Position numbers and translations under genes: made by a program
DNA from: Siphonodentalium dalli
Lineage: Eukaryota > Mollusca > Scaphopoda > Gadilida > Siphonodentaliidae
Direction of reading: 5' to 3'
Assembly: GCA_032622095.1 (NCBI GenBank)
Contig: CP136068.1
Span: 8,159,314 to 8,223,313, forward strand
Length of the DNA stretch: 64,000 bases
Notes under the pieces: model-generated
What the model was told of the DNA's origin: nothing
Databases searched by the model: none
Seen by the model: the letters and a program-made list of their open reading frames with translations, nothing else
Part shown: piece by piece, positions 9,914-19,889 of the stretch
Position numbering within the stretch: the first letter of the stretch is position 1
Layout: each line of letters opens with the position of its first letter

Positions 9914-10427
9914 TCTCATATATATTTTGAAGACCTCTGTTTGTATGTTTGTCTGTCTGTCTGTATGTTTGTCTGTCATTAATACAAATCTACGATTCTC
10001 GACCGATCGGGACGAAACTTGGTACGTGTGTGTAGTTTGACCAGGCGGTGGACGTTGTCGTATTGGCGAGCCCGTGCGGCGCCCGCTTCGCGCATGCGCA
10101 GACGATATCTCGGAAACGGGTGGAGCTATCGACTTGAAATTTGGTATGTGAATGTATCTTGCCCCGGATACGAATTTTATCGGGTCGCCGAGCCCGTGCG
10201 ACGACAGCTTCGCGCATGCGCAGACGAGATCTCGGAAACGGGTGGAGCTATCGACTTGAAATTTGGTATGTGAATGTATATTGCCCCGGATACGAATTTT
10301 ATCGGGTCGCCGAGTCCGTGCGACGCCAGCTTCGCGCATGCGCAGACCAGATCTCGGAAACGGGTAGAGCTATCGACTTGAAATTTGGTTTTTGAATAGC
10401 CCGGACAACGTCGGGCTCATCGGCTAG
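9914..10427 (+). mobile_element. Helitron-like non-autonomous element, copy 1
   Basis: It starts TCTCATATATATTTTG directly after an A. It ends with a hairpin (AGCCCGGACAACGTCGGGCT, stem with one bulged base), six bases, then CTAG followed by T. This is the Helitron arrangement: 5' TC, 3' hairpin then CTRR, insertion between A and T, no terminal inverted repeats and no target duplication. Between the ends are a GTCTGTCTGT-rich lead, a CGACCGATCGGGACGAAAC segment and tandem 122-bp units marked by CGCGCATGCGCAG at 10089, 10211 and 10333. No protein is encoded; the overlapping open frames are an effect of the repeat. It depends on an autonomous element elsewhere. Confidence 0.8.
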
Positions 10428-11107
10428 TCTCATATATATTTTGAAGACCTCTGTTTGTCTGTCTGTATGTTTGTTTGTTTGTCTGTCATTTATACAAATC
10501 TACGATTCTCGACCGATCGGGACGAAACTTGGTACGTGTGTGTAGTTTGACCAGGCGGTGGACGTTGTCGTATTGGTGAGCCCGTGCGGCGCCCGCTTCG
10601 CGCATGCGCAGACGAGATCTCGGAAACAGGTGGAGCTATCGACTTGAAATTTGCTCTGTGAATGTATCTTGCCCCGGATACGAATTTTATCGGGTCGCCG
10701 AGCCCGTGCGACGCCAGCTTCGCGCATGCGCAGACGAGATCTCGGAAACGGGTAGAGCTATCGACTTGAAATTTGGTATGTGAATGTATCGTGCCCCGGA
10801 TACGAATTTATCGGGTCGCCGAGCCCGTGCGACGCCAGCTTCGCGCATGCGCAGACGAGATCTCGGAAACGGGTGGAGCTATCGACTTGAAATTTGGTAT
10901 GTGAATGTATCTTGCCCCGGATACGAATTTTATCGGGTCGCCGAGCCCGTGCGACGCCAGCTTCGCGCATGCGCAGACCAGATCTCGGAAACGGGTAGAG
11001 CTATCGACTTGAAATTTGGTTTTTGACCAGATCTCGGAAACGGGTGAAGCTATCGATTTGAAATTTGGTTTTTGAATAGCCCGGACAACGTCGGGCTCAT
11101 CGGCTAG
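10428..11107 (+). mobile_element. Helitron-like non-autonomous element, copy 2
   Basis: It begins TCTCATATATATTTTG at the very base after the CTAG of copy 1 and ends with the same hairpin and CTAG before T. The lead is the same as in copy 1, but it has four full units (CGCGCATGCGCAG at 10599, 10721, 10842 and 10964, spacing 122, 121 and 122) plus a partial fifth unit at about 11024. The base-exact head-to-tail junction is what rolling-circle transposition, or targeted insertion next to an existing copy, would leave. Confidence 0.8.
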
Positions 11108-11250
11108 TAGTATATAATTGAGTAATAGCGAAACATTCGAGTCTCGAGCTAGACACACTTTTTAAAATATATGTTAGCGAATTTTCGCTCATCGGAACCA
11201 GTATCGTCCTGTTTCGGTATTTTCCGACCATATATGTACTTGCCTTCTGA
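11108..11250. other. Short spacer
   Basis: No features seen between the Helitron-like pair and the putative exon at 11251. Confidence 0.3.
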
Positions 11251-11419
11251 ATGAAGTCAGATCCGATGTCTTCTTCCAGATCTCATCCTGGATCTTCGTA
11301 CCACCTCGAAGATAGTCGGCATTATCCTGTTCCCTTGGAGAAAGATGCGGAGAGGCACGTTTCAAACGAAGAACACCTCCGACCACACTTCATGGAATTG
11401 ACGACCCGCACAGTATCAA
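11251..11419 (+). CDS. Putative coding exon, unknown protein
   Basis: An ATG at 11251 opens 56 codons to a strong donor ATCAA|GTAAGTC in phase 1. The peptide is hydrophilic (SSSRSHPGSSYHLEDS, then LEKDAERHVSNEEH). No domain is recognised and no partner exon was found. Local GC is above the surroundings. It may be a first coding exon or a chance frame. Confidence 0.33.
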
Positions 11420-13254
11420 GTAAGTCAGATCTGTCAGGTGTGTTGTCTCTTTGAACATTGTTGTTTATGAAGCTGCTGCTCCGGTCGTGAAAGCAAGTGC
11501 AAGGATACACGACACAAACATCTTCTAAGCACGTATATACATATCTAAAATATAAAACTACACTATTATTGCTAGATCTAACTTTGGTCGTTCAGTTAAG
11601 CTGTGTGTGCTGAGTGTGTTGTTAGGTTAGCATATACAGCAATGTATGTATGATTCGCCAATTACGAAAAAAGTACGCTTTGATCTGTGTGTAGCTGTTA
11701 TGGCTACATATCGCTCCCATTGTTAGCAAAGTATAGCAATTATTTTGGTGTATATCTTATATATTTGCGAATGTCTGTCTGTCAATCAATCTGTATGTTT
11801 GAACAAAACTGAAGCAGTGATGTTCAGTAACATCAAAATAATGATACGGAACTGTCAACCGTTTGTGGCAATTATATTGATTAGGTTGATACCATGTCCT
11901 ATTTTGTGGGGTATTTTTCCACAACGTGGGCGATGCCAAGCGACAAGGACAATTGCATATGTAGGCAGGTATGCAATCAGTGGCTTCCTATGTTAAACAG
12001 AAAAATAAATATGAGCAACAACCTAGTTTACACTTTATTGGATAAACCAATTGAACAAAGTATCGTGTGTTGTAATAATAGTTCTGGCAACTGAAAAAAA
12101 CATCTGCCTGAGTATTGAATTAAAGGTAATTTTTTTTCGCGTTGCCCAAAACCATTTGTCATTACACTTCATATATTCTGGGAAGCTAAACATCGAGCGA
12201 CTGTGTCTTCCAGTACTGAGGGCTAGTTGACTCTTCTGGACAAAAGCACGTATCTAATACACAAACGATTTCCGGTTCCGATAGGACGTTTATCAAGAAT
12301 ATATATAAATATCAAGTTGACCTAAGATGGTGGTCGTTCAACATCGACAATTTTAAAACGAATATACCACGAGCCAACATATGGCAAACCTCGGCCTCTG
12401 GAATTTTGAAGGAGAGGCATGACATAGCCGACCCTCTTGATGCTGCCCCTGAGTGTTGAGTGCAATATGAACAGACGATGACGTATTTGCAAAATTATTT
12501 GCTATTTGAATTTGTGGATGGTGCCGAATTTTAATATTCAATATCGGCATTTTAATCGAGACTGAGTTGATTGTTGAGCAATGATGTCCTATAATAGGTG
12601 AGATTTTGGACAAGTTCGAAATATTGTCATAAAACAAATGCGGTGTTTGCGGCAGTCCTGTATCATATTCACCGACACAGCTGTACATGTGACAGGGCTA
12701 TCTCGGATACATGGAGTGCATAATAATACATGTATAGCCCAAACTTTAAACATTGCTCAGATGATTGACTCAAGACAGTGGCATTTTGCCTGCTGCAAAT
12801 GTAACATAATTTGGTTTGACGAATAACCTATTCAGGATATATTCCTATTGGTTCCATAGACAATAACTTGTTGAGTGTGTAATCAAATTTAGCTTTTTTA
12901 TTTTGGAATTATCTGAATTCCACACATTAGGCAATTATTATGTTTGTAGGGCTTTGCAAAACATGCTTATGGCTTCTTAATTTATCCACACTGTTAATTA
13001 TGTATGGGAACATCTTAAACGATTTATGTGCGGTTAGTGCCATAGTGTCTCGTGATATCATTTTCCAAACACCTATGTGTGCCAGCAGCTATCATGTGGT
13101 GTGTGCTCGAGTTTTTAAGCAAACCCAATTGATAATACTGACGGGAGCTTCTTATCTGAATATCAACAGAAGCACGGCAGAACATTCGGTTCGGTTAGTG
13201 GTTTTCATGATCCAAACAATGTTTAGTGACATGTTCTCGTGACAGTTAAGGCTT
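11420..13254. other. No gene recognised
   Basis: About 1.8 kb. A minus-strand frame at 12353-12688 (111 codons) has no recognisable motif and lacks good splice signals. Plus-strand frames at 11745, 12638 and 12940 look like chance. Confidence 0.35.
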
Positions 13255-13770
13255 CGATTGATTCCATTGAGGGCATGGGTTTCTCGACTGAATAGAGCAA
13301 GCAGCACCCATCAACTGCGTTCTATAGGTTGCTTCCGTGAGTCTATAAGTCAAAGTTCTAACTCGGATGTGCTAGAATATTTTACACACCGAACAGAAGA
13401 TCGCAACAAAGCTGTTGTATTTGTGTTTTTACATATTTCAGTTAAAATTCAACGAGTATCGTAAGCCATTATTCACATGGTGAGTACCAGGACGCCGAGG
13501 ACGGGAGTTTCTCGTACGAATAGCACAGGTATGTCGTGCATCAATAACTATCAAGTGTCGTGTTTTCGAGATTTTCACAAGCCGCCAATAATTCCACTGA
13601 GGACAGGAGTTTATCAGCTGCATTTCTCAAGAGGCTAAAGAAGCATAATTCCGGAGTCGATATGATGTGCTCGAGTCTTTTGCGCGCATAAACAAATCTC
13701 GCAAAAACGTAGGTGTGCTTAACATTGCTATTTCAGTGTAAGTTGAACGAGTATGGCCAGCCATCACTGT
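13255..13770 (+). repeat. Local repeat family C, copies 1 and 2
   Basis: Two diverged units (about 13255-13480 and 13570-13770) share the order ATTCCATTGAGG, GGGTTTCTC or GGAGTTTATC, GAGTCTTTTG or its variants, ATTTCAGT and AACGAGTAT. Two further members lie at 15265-15470 and 15905-16075, so this is a local tandem or near-tandem family, now broken up by insertions. Confidence 0.6.
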
Positions 13771-14372
13771 CGTGACGGGTACCCGTTTCAGGGTCATGTT
13801 GGGTGGACAAAATAACCCAACAAAAATATTCCCCGTCCCGAGTTGATCATACATAACAAATTTCACGTCGATGTCACCGCTGATGACCGAGATATCGCCC
13901 AAGGTCATTTGTTGGTACCCGTTTCAAGGCGAAGGTCACCTCAGATGGACAAACTGACCCGACGAAAATCTCCCCCGTCCCTTGGTTTTTTTTTGTTTTA
14001 ACCCGGGGCTATTGCGGACCACTCTTATCGGCTGGATCACCCCGAAAGAGGTGATCCACCCTTACGAGATGGTCAAATTGCCTGTCGGGGTCAGTGAAGC
14101 CCTAAGTACGAAAGTTCGTCTCGATATCCCCAGTTTTCGAGTTGAGCCGTATTTATACTCGTGTATATAAACGCTCTTTAAAAACGACACTGCAGATACG
14201 AACGCTCTTTAATCATTAACCCATCAATTATAACGACGGTGGTGGTGGCAGGGTGAAGAGTGAAGGGGTGCTCGGACCTTATCAGAAGCGGTGCGATGGC
14301 ACTTCTCGTGTTTTTTACCCTTAGATAGCAAGTTTGGGCTCAATCGGTCGAGCCGTTTTCGAGTCTATAAAG
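13771..14372. repeat. Higher-GC repeat block with a ~136-bp tandem duplication
   Basis: GGGTACCCGTTTCA at about 13776 and GGTACCCGTTTCA at about 13914 head two diverged copies that each run on to AAAAT or GAAAATcTCCCCCGTCCC. Further on is a perfect 8-bp stem, GGATCACC...GGTGATCC (14034-14057). The block ends GAGCCGTTTTCGAGTCTA followed by repeated GATT, a tail typical of a retroposon 3' end. No protein was identified. Confidence 0.5.
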
Positions 14373-14460
14373 GATTTGATTGATTGATTGATTGATTTTA
14401 TTTATATATATAATCCTTTATTTCCTCCATGTAATGGAGAGCTTAGAATAAATGTATACA
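14373..14460 (-). repeat. LINE-type 3' tail with (AATC)n
   Basis: On the minus strand, CTCCATTACATGGAGGAAAT makes a small hairpin followed by AAATAAAGG, AT-rich sequence and AATC repeats. Closely similar ends occur at 16697-16760 (below the reverse transcriptase fragment, same strand) and 36008-36060. I take them as 3' ends of one LINE family. Confidence 0.5.
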
Positions 14461-14821
14461 AATAACGATACAAATGAACAATAACACAAGACAGAATACA
14501 TCATGTGAGTATGTACAGTAAGTCAATCAGAGAAGGACATTCATGATAATTATATCTACGGTTTTAATTTTATCAATTATGCAATAATATATTGTGAGAA
14601 TTCAGGCACAAGTGTATAAACGGTGTACCTGTTTAGCACGAGAGTATGGGGTTTCGGAATATTGGGATAAGATGCAATAAGATGCTATATTGACAAAACT
14701 AAATCGATGATACGCACCATAATATATTGTAGTTGGGATACTCGGACCTCAGGAATATGCATAGTCTTTTTATGAGGCTTATATACATACATATATACGG
14801 AAGTCTCAAAATATATAGTAG

Positions 14822-15121
14822 AGAATGTATTGGCCTAACAATTTGTTATCATTTTATAACTTGCTCTTACATTCTATAACAAGTTTTATCATTTCTATTT
14901 TATTCTTTAACAATTTTTTCATATTTATCATTTTCTCTTCCATTCTTTAACAATTTTTATAATTTTTATAATTTTGTCTTACATTCTTTAAGCGATAGTT
15001 ACATCATTTTGTATCATTATTTATGACATTCTTTAACAATTTTGTATCACTTTTTAAACTTGTTCTTATATTCTTTAACAATTATAAAAACAACATAAAA
15101 TGTGTTAGGCCAATGTATTCT
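14822..15121. mobile_element. AT-rich MITE with ~19-bp inverted ends
   Basis: Left end AGAATGTATTGGCCTAACA and right end TGTTAGGCCAATGTATTCT are inverted repeats with two differences. The interior is built from repeats of CATTCTTTAACAATTTT-type units. No coding sequence. The ends belong to the same terminal family as 15129, 15636 and 15663. Confidence 0.6.
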
Positions 15122-15128
15122 ATTATAT

Positions 15129-15636
15129 AAGAGAATGCATTGGCACAGGGTTTTCGCAAAAAAATCAGGAAGCTCCGGTCATGAAAAAGGTTAATAGTGG
15201 TATTCAAACAAGTCCCGACGTGGGTACCCTGCCCTCGTATCTCGCGTCAGCAAGTGCCAAGTGCGGCCCCAATCGATTCCATTGAAGGCGGAGGTTTCGC
15301 GACTAGATAGAGCAAGGAGTACCACAGAAGTCCATTCGAGGGGAGATTTCCGGACTCCATGTGAATCAATATGAGATATAGTCCTGACTCGGATGTTCAC
15401 GAGTCTTTTGCTCACAGAAACGGTGTTTCGGTGTAAGTAGAAAGAGTATCGTAAGCCATCGTTGTTATGTGATGAGTATACATTGACAGAAATCAATGGT
15501 TGTGTTTTATTATTCACACATTCTCTGACGTGGGTTCCCACACCATCAGCTCACGCGTCAGCAGTTATTAACCCTTTCAGTGCCAGGTTCCGATTTTTGT
15601 ATCAACCCATATACCATGTGCCAATGCATTCTCTTC
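15129..15636. mobile_element. Element bounded by 19-bp inverted repeats
   Basis: AAGAGAATGCATTGGCACA at 15129 is matched by its exact complement, TGTGCCAATGCATTCTCTT, ending at 15636. Inside lies a member of local repeat family C (15265-15470). The left end forms a small palindrome with the right end of the preceding element (15110-15143), which shows abutting or nested insertions. Target duplications could not be defined. Confidence 0.5.
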
Positions 15637-15874
15637 AATATGCGAGTCGACCATACTCGCATATATAAGAGAATGCATTGGCCTAACAATTTTTCATCAT
15701 TTGTTATTATTTTTTACAATTTTTTACAATTTTAATAACGTTTTGCATGGGCATCATAATTATGACTATGAATACTTGGTGATAGTTTTGAGTTATAACA
15801 TGCCCCTAAGGTTTGATCCAGTTTAAAAAAAAAATCGCTATAGCATGCTTAAGCCCTGGCACTGAAAGGGTTAA
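15568..15874. mobile_element. piggyBac-type MITE
   Basis: TTAA at 15568 and TTAA at 15871 flank perfect 16-bp inverted repeats CCCTTTCAGTGCCAGG...CCTGGCACTGAAAGGG. TTAA target sites with CCC-starting ends are the hallmark of the piggyBac superfamily. At about 300 bp with no transposase it is a non-autonomous copy. It overlaps the right end of the 15129 element and carries a 61-bp palindrome, so at least two insertion events are layered here. Confidence 0.85.
15621..15681. repeat. 61-bp two-step palindrome
   Basis: Outer arms CCAATGCATTCTCTT/AAGAGAATGCATTGG (15 bp) and inner arms ATATGCGAGT/ACTCGCATAT (10 bp) are both perfect and separated by a two-base mismatch, around a seven-base loop. It is made by two inverted copies of the same element terminus meeting. 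Confidence 0.8.
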
Positions 15875-15904
15875 GTACTTGATATATTCCTGAGACTTCT
15901 GCAG

Positions 15905-16075
15905 CCCAATTGATACCATTGAAGACGGAAGTTTAACGACTTAACAGCAACGAGTACTAAAGAAGTATTATATATTCGATGGGAGTAATCGGGACTCCAT
16001 GTGATAAGTTTCTGACCCGGATGTGCTTGGATTTATACCTCACACAACGGAAACTTGCGCTAAGAAGCGTTCTAT
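15905..16075 (+). repeat. Local repeat family C, copy 4
   Basis: It shares ATACCATTGAAGACGGAAGTTTA, GAGTACTAAAGAAGT, GACTCCATGTGA and CCCGGATGTGC with the members at 13255-13770 and 15265-15470, with much divergence. Confidence 0.5.
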
Positions 16076-16696
16076 TCGTGAATATAAAAAAACACAAATT
16101 TCTAACTATCAATTTGAGGGACAAAATTATTATTCTTCATAACCAATGTATGCTATAGTATTGTAACAAACCATAGTTACCCTCACAATGTGGGAGATTT
16201 ATTTGAATTATGTAAATAGGTGGTTAAAACAATGTCATGTTGGTCACTTGAAGATCCGTATGAAGTTTGGCGATGAGCGGAGGAGGGATATGTACCATAG
16301 GATTTTCTCAAACAAAGAGTTAAATCCATAATGCCACGTTTTCTCGAAAATTATTCATATATGACAGCTCTCAACTAGAGGTGAATGTTAAAATGTTAAA
16401 AACAATTCTCCAATAAATCCGGGCGCTAGGGTGTATCGATGAATTAAATTTTGAAATCCAAGGTGGCTGCTTACGGCTATGTTTTTTAAGAAATTCGCAT
16501 CGATGCTCATTGAAAAGTCACTTCTTCTCTTTCCATTTCGTTTTACAAAACTAATGTAACCGTTTGATGGCATCACACTGCATCATTGCACCCTCAAAAA
16601 TCATCCAGCGTCAACCACCATTAGCTCTTTGAAGTCATTAGTGTATCTTAGTCCCTATCAATTCAAACTATACCAAATCGTGCCACCCCATTATTC
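16076..16696. other. No gene recognised
   Basis: About 0.6 kb. The only notable item is ACTATACCAAATCGTGCCAC (about 16666), which recurs as CTATACCGAATCGTACCACC near 18046, so similar sequence lies on both sides of the LINE fragment. Confidence 0.35.
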
Positions 16697-17985
16697 AATG
16701 AATATATATACCTGTATTTCCTCCACAATCGGAGAGTATAAACATTGCATACAAAAATATGTCAACATATAGGTGACAACTAAATATTTCACATAATATA
16801 TACAAATATATGTAAGACACAAATTTAGTCAATTATTAGGTAGATGCAATACACATGTAATCCTCAAGAGTTTTCGTTTTCACGAAATGCTATGGAATGA
16901 ATGTACATGTGTGTAGATACGTTTATATTTCATCTGGATAATTATCTGTACATGTATGTATCTAACGGGGCAAGACGGAGTTATCTATCGGGACACTAAT
17001 TTATGTTATAGAGTGTATCATTTTTAGCTAGATGCCACTCCGACTGAATATAGATTAGTTACGTACATCATGTGTATTAAGATGCCATCCGACTATACCT
17101 ATCTTATCTTCTGTTTTCAAGCAGCAGTTCGTGAGTTGTTTTAGGTGTGATCCATTTAATCGATAGACTCGATCAGGATCCGATCCGTGTACATGTTCCA
17201 CGGTTTGAATCTATTGCGAACAAGAAACAAGGTGAATTGGTTAATATCATGTACGAGGTCCCGAATGGGTGGCCTGATGCATGCAAGGAATATCATCAGC
17301 TGATCAAGTTGTCAATAAATAAGAAACATGGTGTACATAAATCCTCTATGATTCGATGCTTGTTTCAGCAAACACGGAACATAAAATTAATGCTTATGCG
17401 ATTTCGTGTTCAAATATTTTATGACATTTCTGACACGTCCTAACCTATGTTGAGCCATATATCTGCGCGTCCTATACAATAGTTCTTGAATGTGTTTTAA
17501 GCAAAATCGGTTAATTTTCTCCAACCAATTTTCATTTGTCAAAGACATGTCATAAAGGAATCCAGACCCGTATAGTCCTTTGGTTAAAACTACCGTGTAA
17601 TACAAAATGTTTGAACTGAGGCGTGTTATGCCACCGTCATACATACCAGCGTCACTTAACATGATATATGTAGAGCGTATTTTGTGGCATATGTGATCAG
17701 TTAGATGGTTGCCCATGTTAATGTTTTGCAATGGGATTCCAAGGTGTGTGACCTGATCTGATTCCGAAACGTGTTCAACATTTATAATCCATGCAACTGT
17801 TTCTCGGGAGTTGTGTATGGAAGACTGTTCGTTAAAAATGACAACTATGTATTTATCCTGGTTGCATTTGAATCTCCACTGTTGACTGTAGGAGCTGATT
17901 ATGTCACAACATGTCACTTATCATTAAAGACAAGAGGGTAATATCGTCGGCTTGTGTTGGAGATTTGCAACATGCGGAACCCAAT
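16697..17985 (-). pseudogene. Decayed LINE reverse transcriptase, 3' part
   Basis: Reading from about 17985 downward, the minus strand gives GSACCKSPTQADDITLLSL. ADDI is the catalytic block of non-LTR reverse transcriptases (usually YADD or FADD). A frameshift near 17918 is followed by a 176-codon frame with SSYSQQWRFKCNQDK, VTHLGIPLQ, a YYTVVLTKGLYGSGFL segment and WLEKINRFCLKHIQ, all in the order expected for the thumb and post-RT part. A further frame change below 17387 leads into probable C-terminal sequence, and then a 3' end with hairpin and GGAAATACAGG at about 16700. The 5' part of the element is missing, so it is 5'-truncated and inactive. Confidence 0.8.
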
Positions 17986-18084
17986 AGAAACTGTGGTGAC
18001 TGTTTTAAAGTTTGAGAATTAGTTCATCGTAACTTAGCCACTAACTATACCGAATCGTACCACCCTATGATTCAGGATATAATT

Positions 18085-18180
18085 GGGTCATCGGTGGCTC
18101 AGTCGGTGTAAGGATCATGCTGCAATATACTGCCATAATTTAGCCAGAATACATTTATTGCATTGTTTCCAGGTTGACAT
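18085..18180 (+). repeat. Possible tRNA-derived SINE fragment
   Basis: GGTGGCTCAGTCGGTGTAAG resembles a tRNA A-box region. The expected B-box some 30-40 bases on is not clear (the later CAGGTTGACATGA is at best a very diverged match). It is listed only as a weak candidate. Confidence 0.2.
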
Positions 18181-19723
18181 GATGATTTATCAACCCGTGG
18201 AAGTCCATATTCTTCGAGGCTGCAGGCCGAGGTGAATACTAACTTCCAATGGTCGAAAAATCCTCATGTCAGTCTCGAAACAATCCGATAAGTGTTTTAT
18301 TATATGATCTACCAATGTGATAAATCCCCATTAGGCATGTAACACCTTTCTGACACATGTATATACATGTATGTAAATTGATCCATCAAATGCACAACAA
18401 TGTTGAAACTTTATCATTGGAAAAACCAAGGGATTTATAATTCCTATTAATAACTCATGACGTCGCGTGACTGAATAAAAAACTTACACTAACTTCAGAG
18501 AATGACCGTAACTCGGAACCATTCACCACAACCATCTTGTGAAATGTACGGATATCCACACACTGACCACATTCCAACAGTACAGTTGCTCATATACAAA
18601 CTAAATTATTTTATAACAAATCTATAACTTTGTAATACTGCGCATTCGATATGTATCTCTTTAAATAACTTTACACGCACCTGACGTGTGACGTCACTGA
18701 CGAGTATACGTCATACCGGCGCTCGTGAGTCGTGACGTTTTTAATAACGTATGCACTTCAGACCAGCGGAAACAAGCCTCAGGTAGGCTGTTAAATTTGG
18801 GTTCGGTTACGTATAGAATATAATAATGTGTTCTAAAATCATTCGTATGGGCTACACGAACATGTGCACTACATGGAAGTCACCACATGTCCATTTTCTG
18901 ATAACATGTAACCTATTTTTTAAAACTGACATGGCTCATTCGAACCTTAAACTTTATGTATACGTAATTCGAGAACAGGGGTCTCAAAACATACATATAC
19001 AAACTATTCCCGAGCTAATTCGTCGATATATCGCTAAAAACGCGTTTTGTTAGGTTTTTTTTTGCGTAGATTTAATATCGTTTCTCTGTTCCCGTTAATT
19101 TTTTTCTAATCGGACGATCTTCCGAGTGATTCCGGCAGCGCTCGTGTGTTTTCGGAAATAAGTGCATTCTCGATACCGCCATGTTTGTAACGTATTTTGT
19201 TTTCCAAGGTTCCCCAGCGTCTCTATCATTTTCGGTACGGCATAATGTGTTTCCGATGGATCTTATTTGTCCATGTGAGAATAATAGCCTCTGTTAACAA
19301 GGATGTAATGATAGAATGGTTTTCCAGTTTGTTACACAATTTAAACATAAATTTTAGTCATTCACGTTGATCCTTGGAACACATTAATTGTTCTCAAACA
19401 TACTCAAATCGCAATTTTGTGTAGTCAATAACAGTTGAGCGTGGCACTATAAATATGTTTGGTCGATGGTTAGTTCAATTCCGTAATTCTTTTTATGGTA
19501 CTAAATCAGATCAGACGGTCCCCATACAACCAAGACACAACAACAACAACATTTCTTCAAAATACGCTTTAGTTATCAGAATCGATTTATTGCAACAAAA
19601 TAATGCTAATCACTGTCAACTATGGTATCAAATTTTAAAAAACTTGTTATTTATCAACATTTTGTTCAACAAAATATGGCCGTAGTAACGAACCAAATTA
19701 TCATAATATTACCGAGTACATAC
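18181..19723. other. No gene recognised
   Basis: About 1.5 kb. A stretch at 18680-18740 is GC-richer and contains ACGTCA/TGACGTCA-type sites (CRE-like), and a 37-codon minus-strand frame from 19183 is hydrophilic. Neither is strong enough to call. Confidence 0.35.
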
Positions 19724-19889
19724 GTGAATGATGAATCTGATAATACTCAGATATCCTTCTATTTTCGTGAATCGACAAGAAACACATACTTATGAACAAA
19801 GCAGAAGATACATTCAGGTTATCGCAAATTCGATCGACGATGGAAGCTACATGATGACGTTTCTCGTCGAGTTTCGTTGAAATGGACAT
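19724..19889 (-). CDS. First coding exon, paralogue of the exon at 47032
   Basis: An ATG at 19889 opens MSISTKLDEKRHHV, then DRICDNLNVSSALFISMCF and LSIHENR, with a possible donor TCAC|GTATGT at 19723. The plus-strand exon at 47032-47187 encodes the same pattern (MSISTTVDKQRHHV, DRIRVELNVSSALFISMCF, HSIQENR). Nucleotide differences between the two copies are largely at third codon positions in this core, which points to selection on the protein. The product is not recognised. No second exon like that at 47578 was found below it, so this copy may be partial. Confidence 0.5.

Noticed and set aside
10089-11075. Regular repeats that might suggest a CRISPR array
   Set aside because: Units are about 122 bp with no unique spacers, and they lie inside elements with Helitron-type ends in a eukaryotic context.
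9911-11158. Several overlapping open frames on both strands (MREAGVARARRPDKIRIRG-type)
   Set aside because: They are translations of the GC-rich 121-122-bp units. The unit length is not a multiple of three (or the frame breaks at the 121-bp unit), and both strands are open equally.
12353-12688. 111-codon minus-strand frame
   Set aside because: Ile/His-rich composition, no family motif and no splice support.
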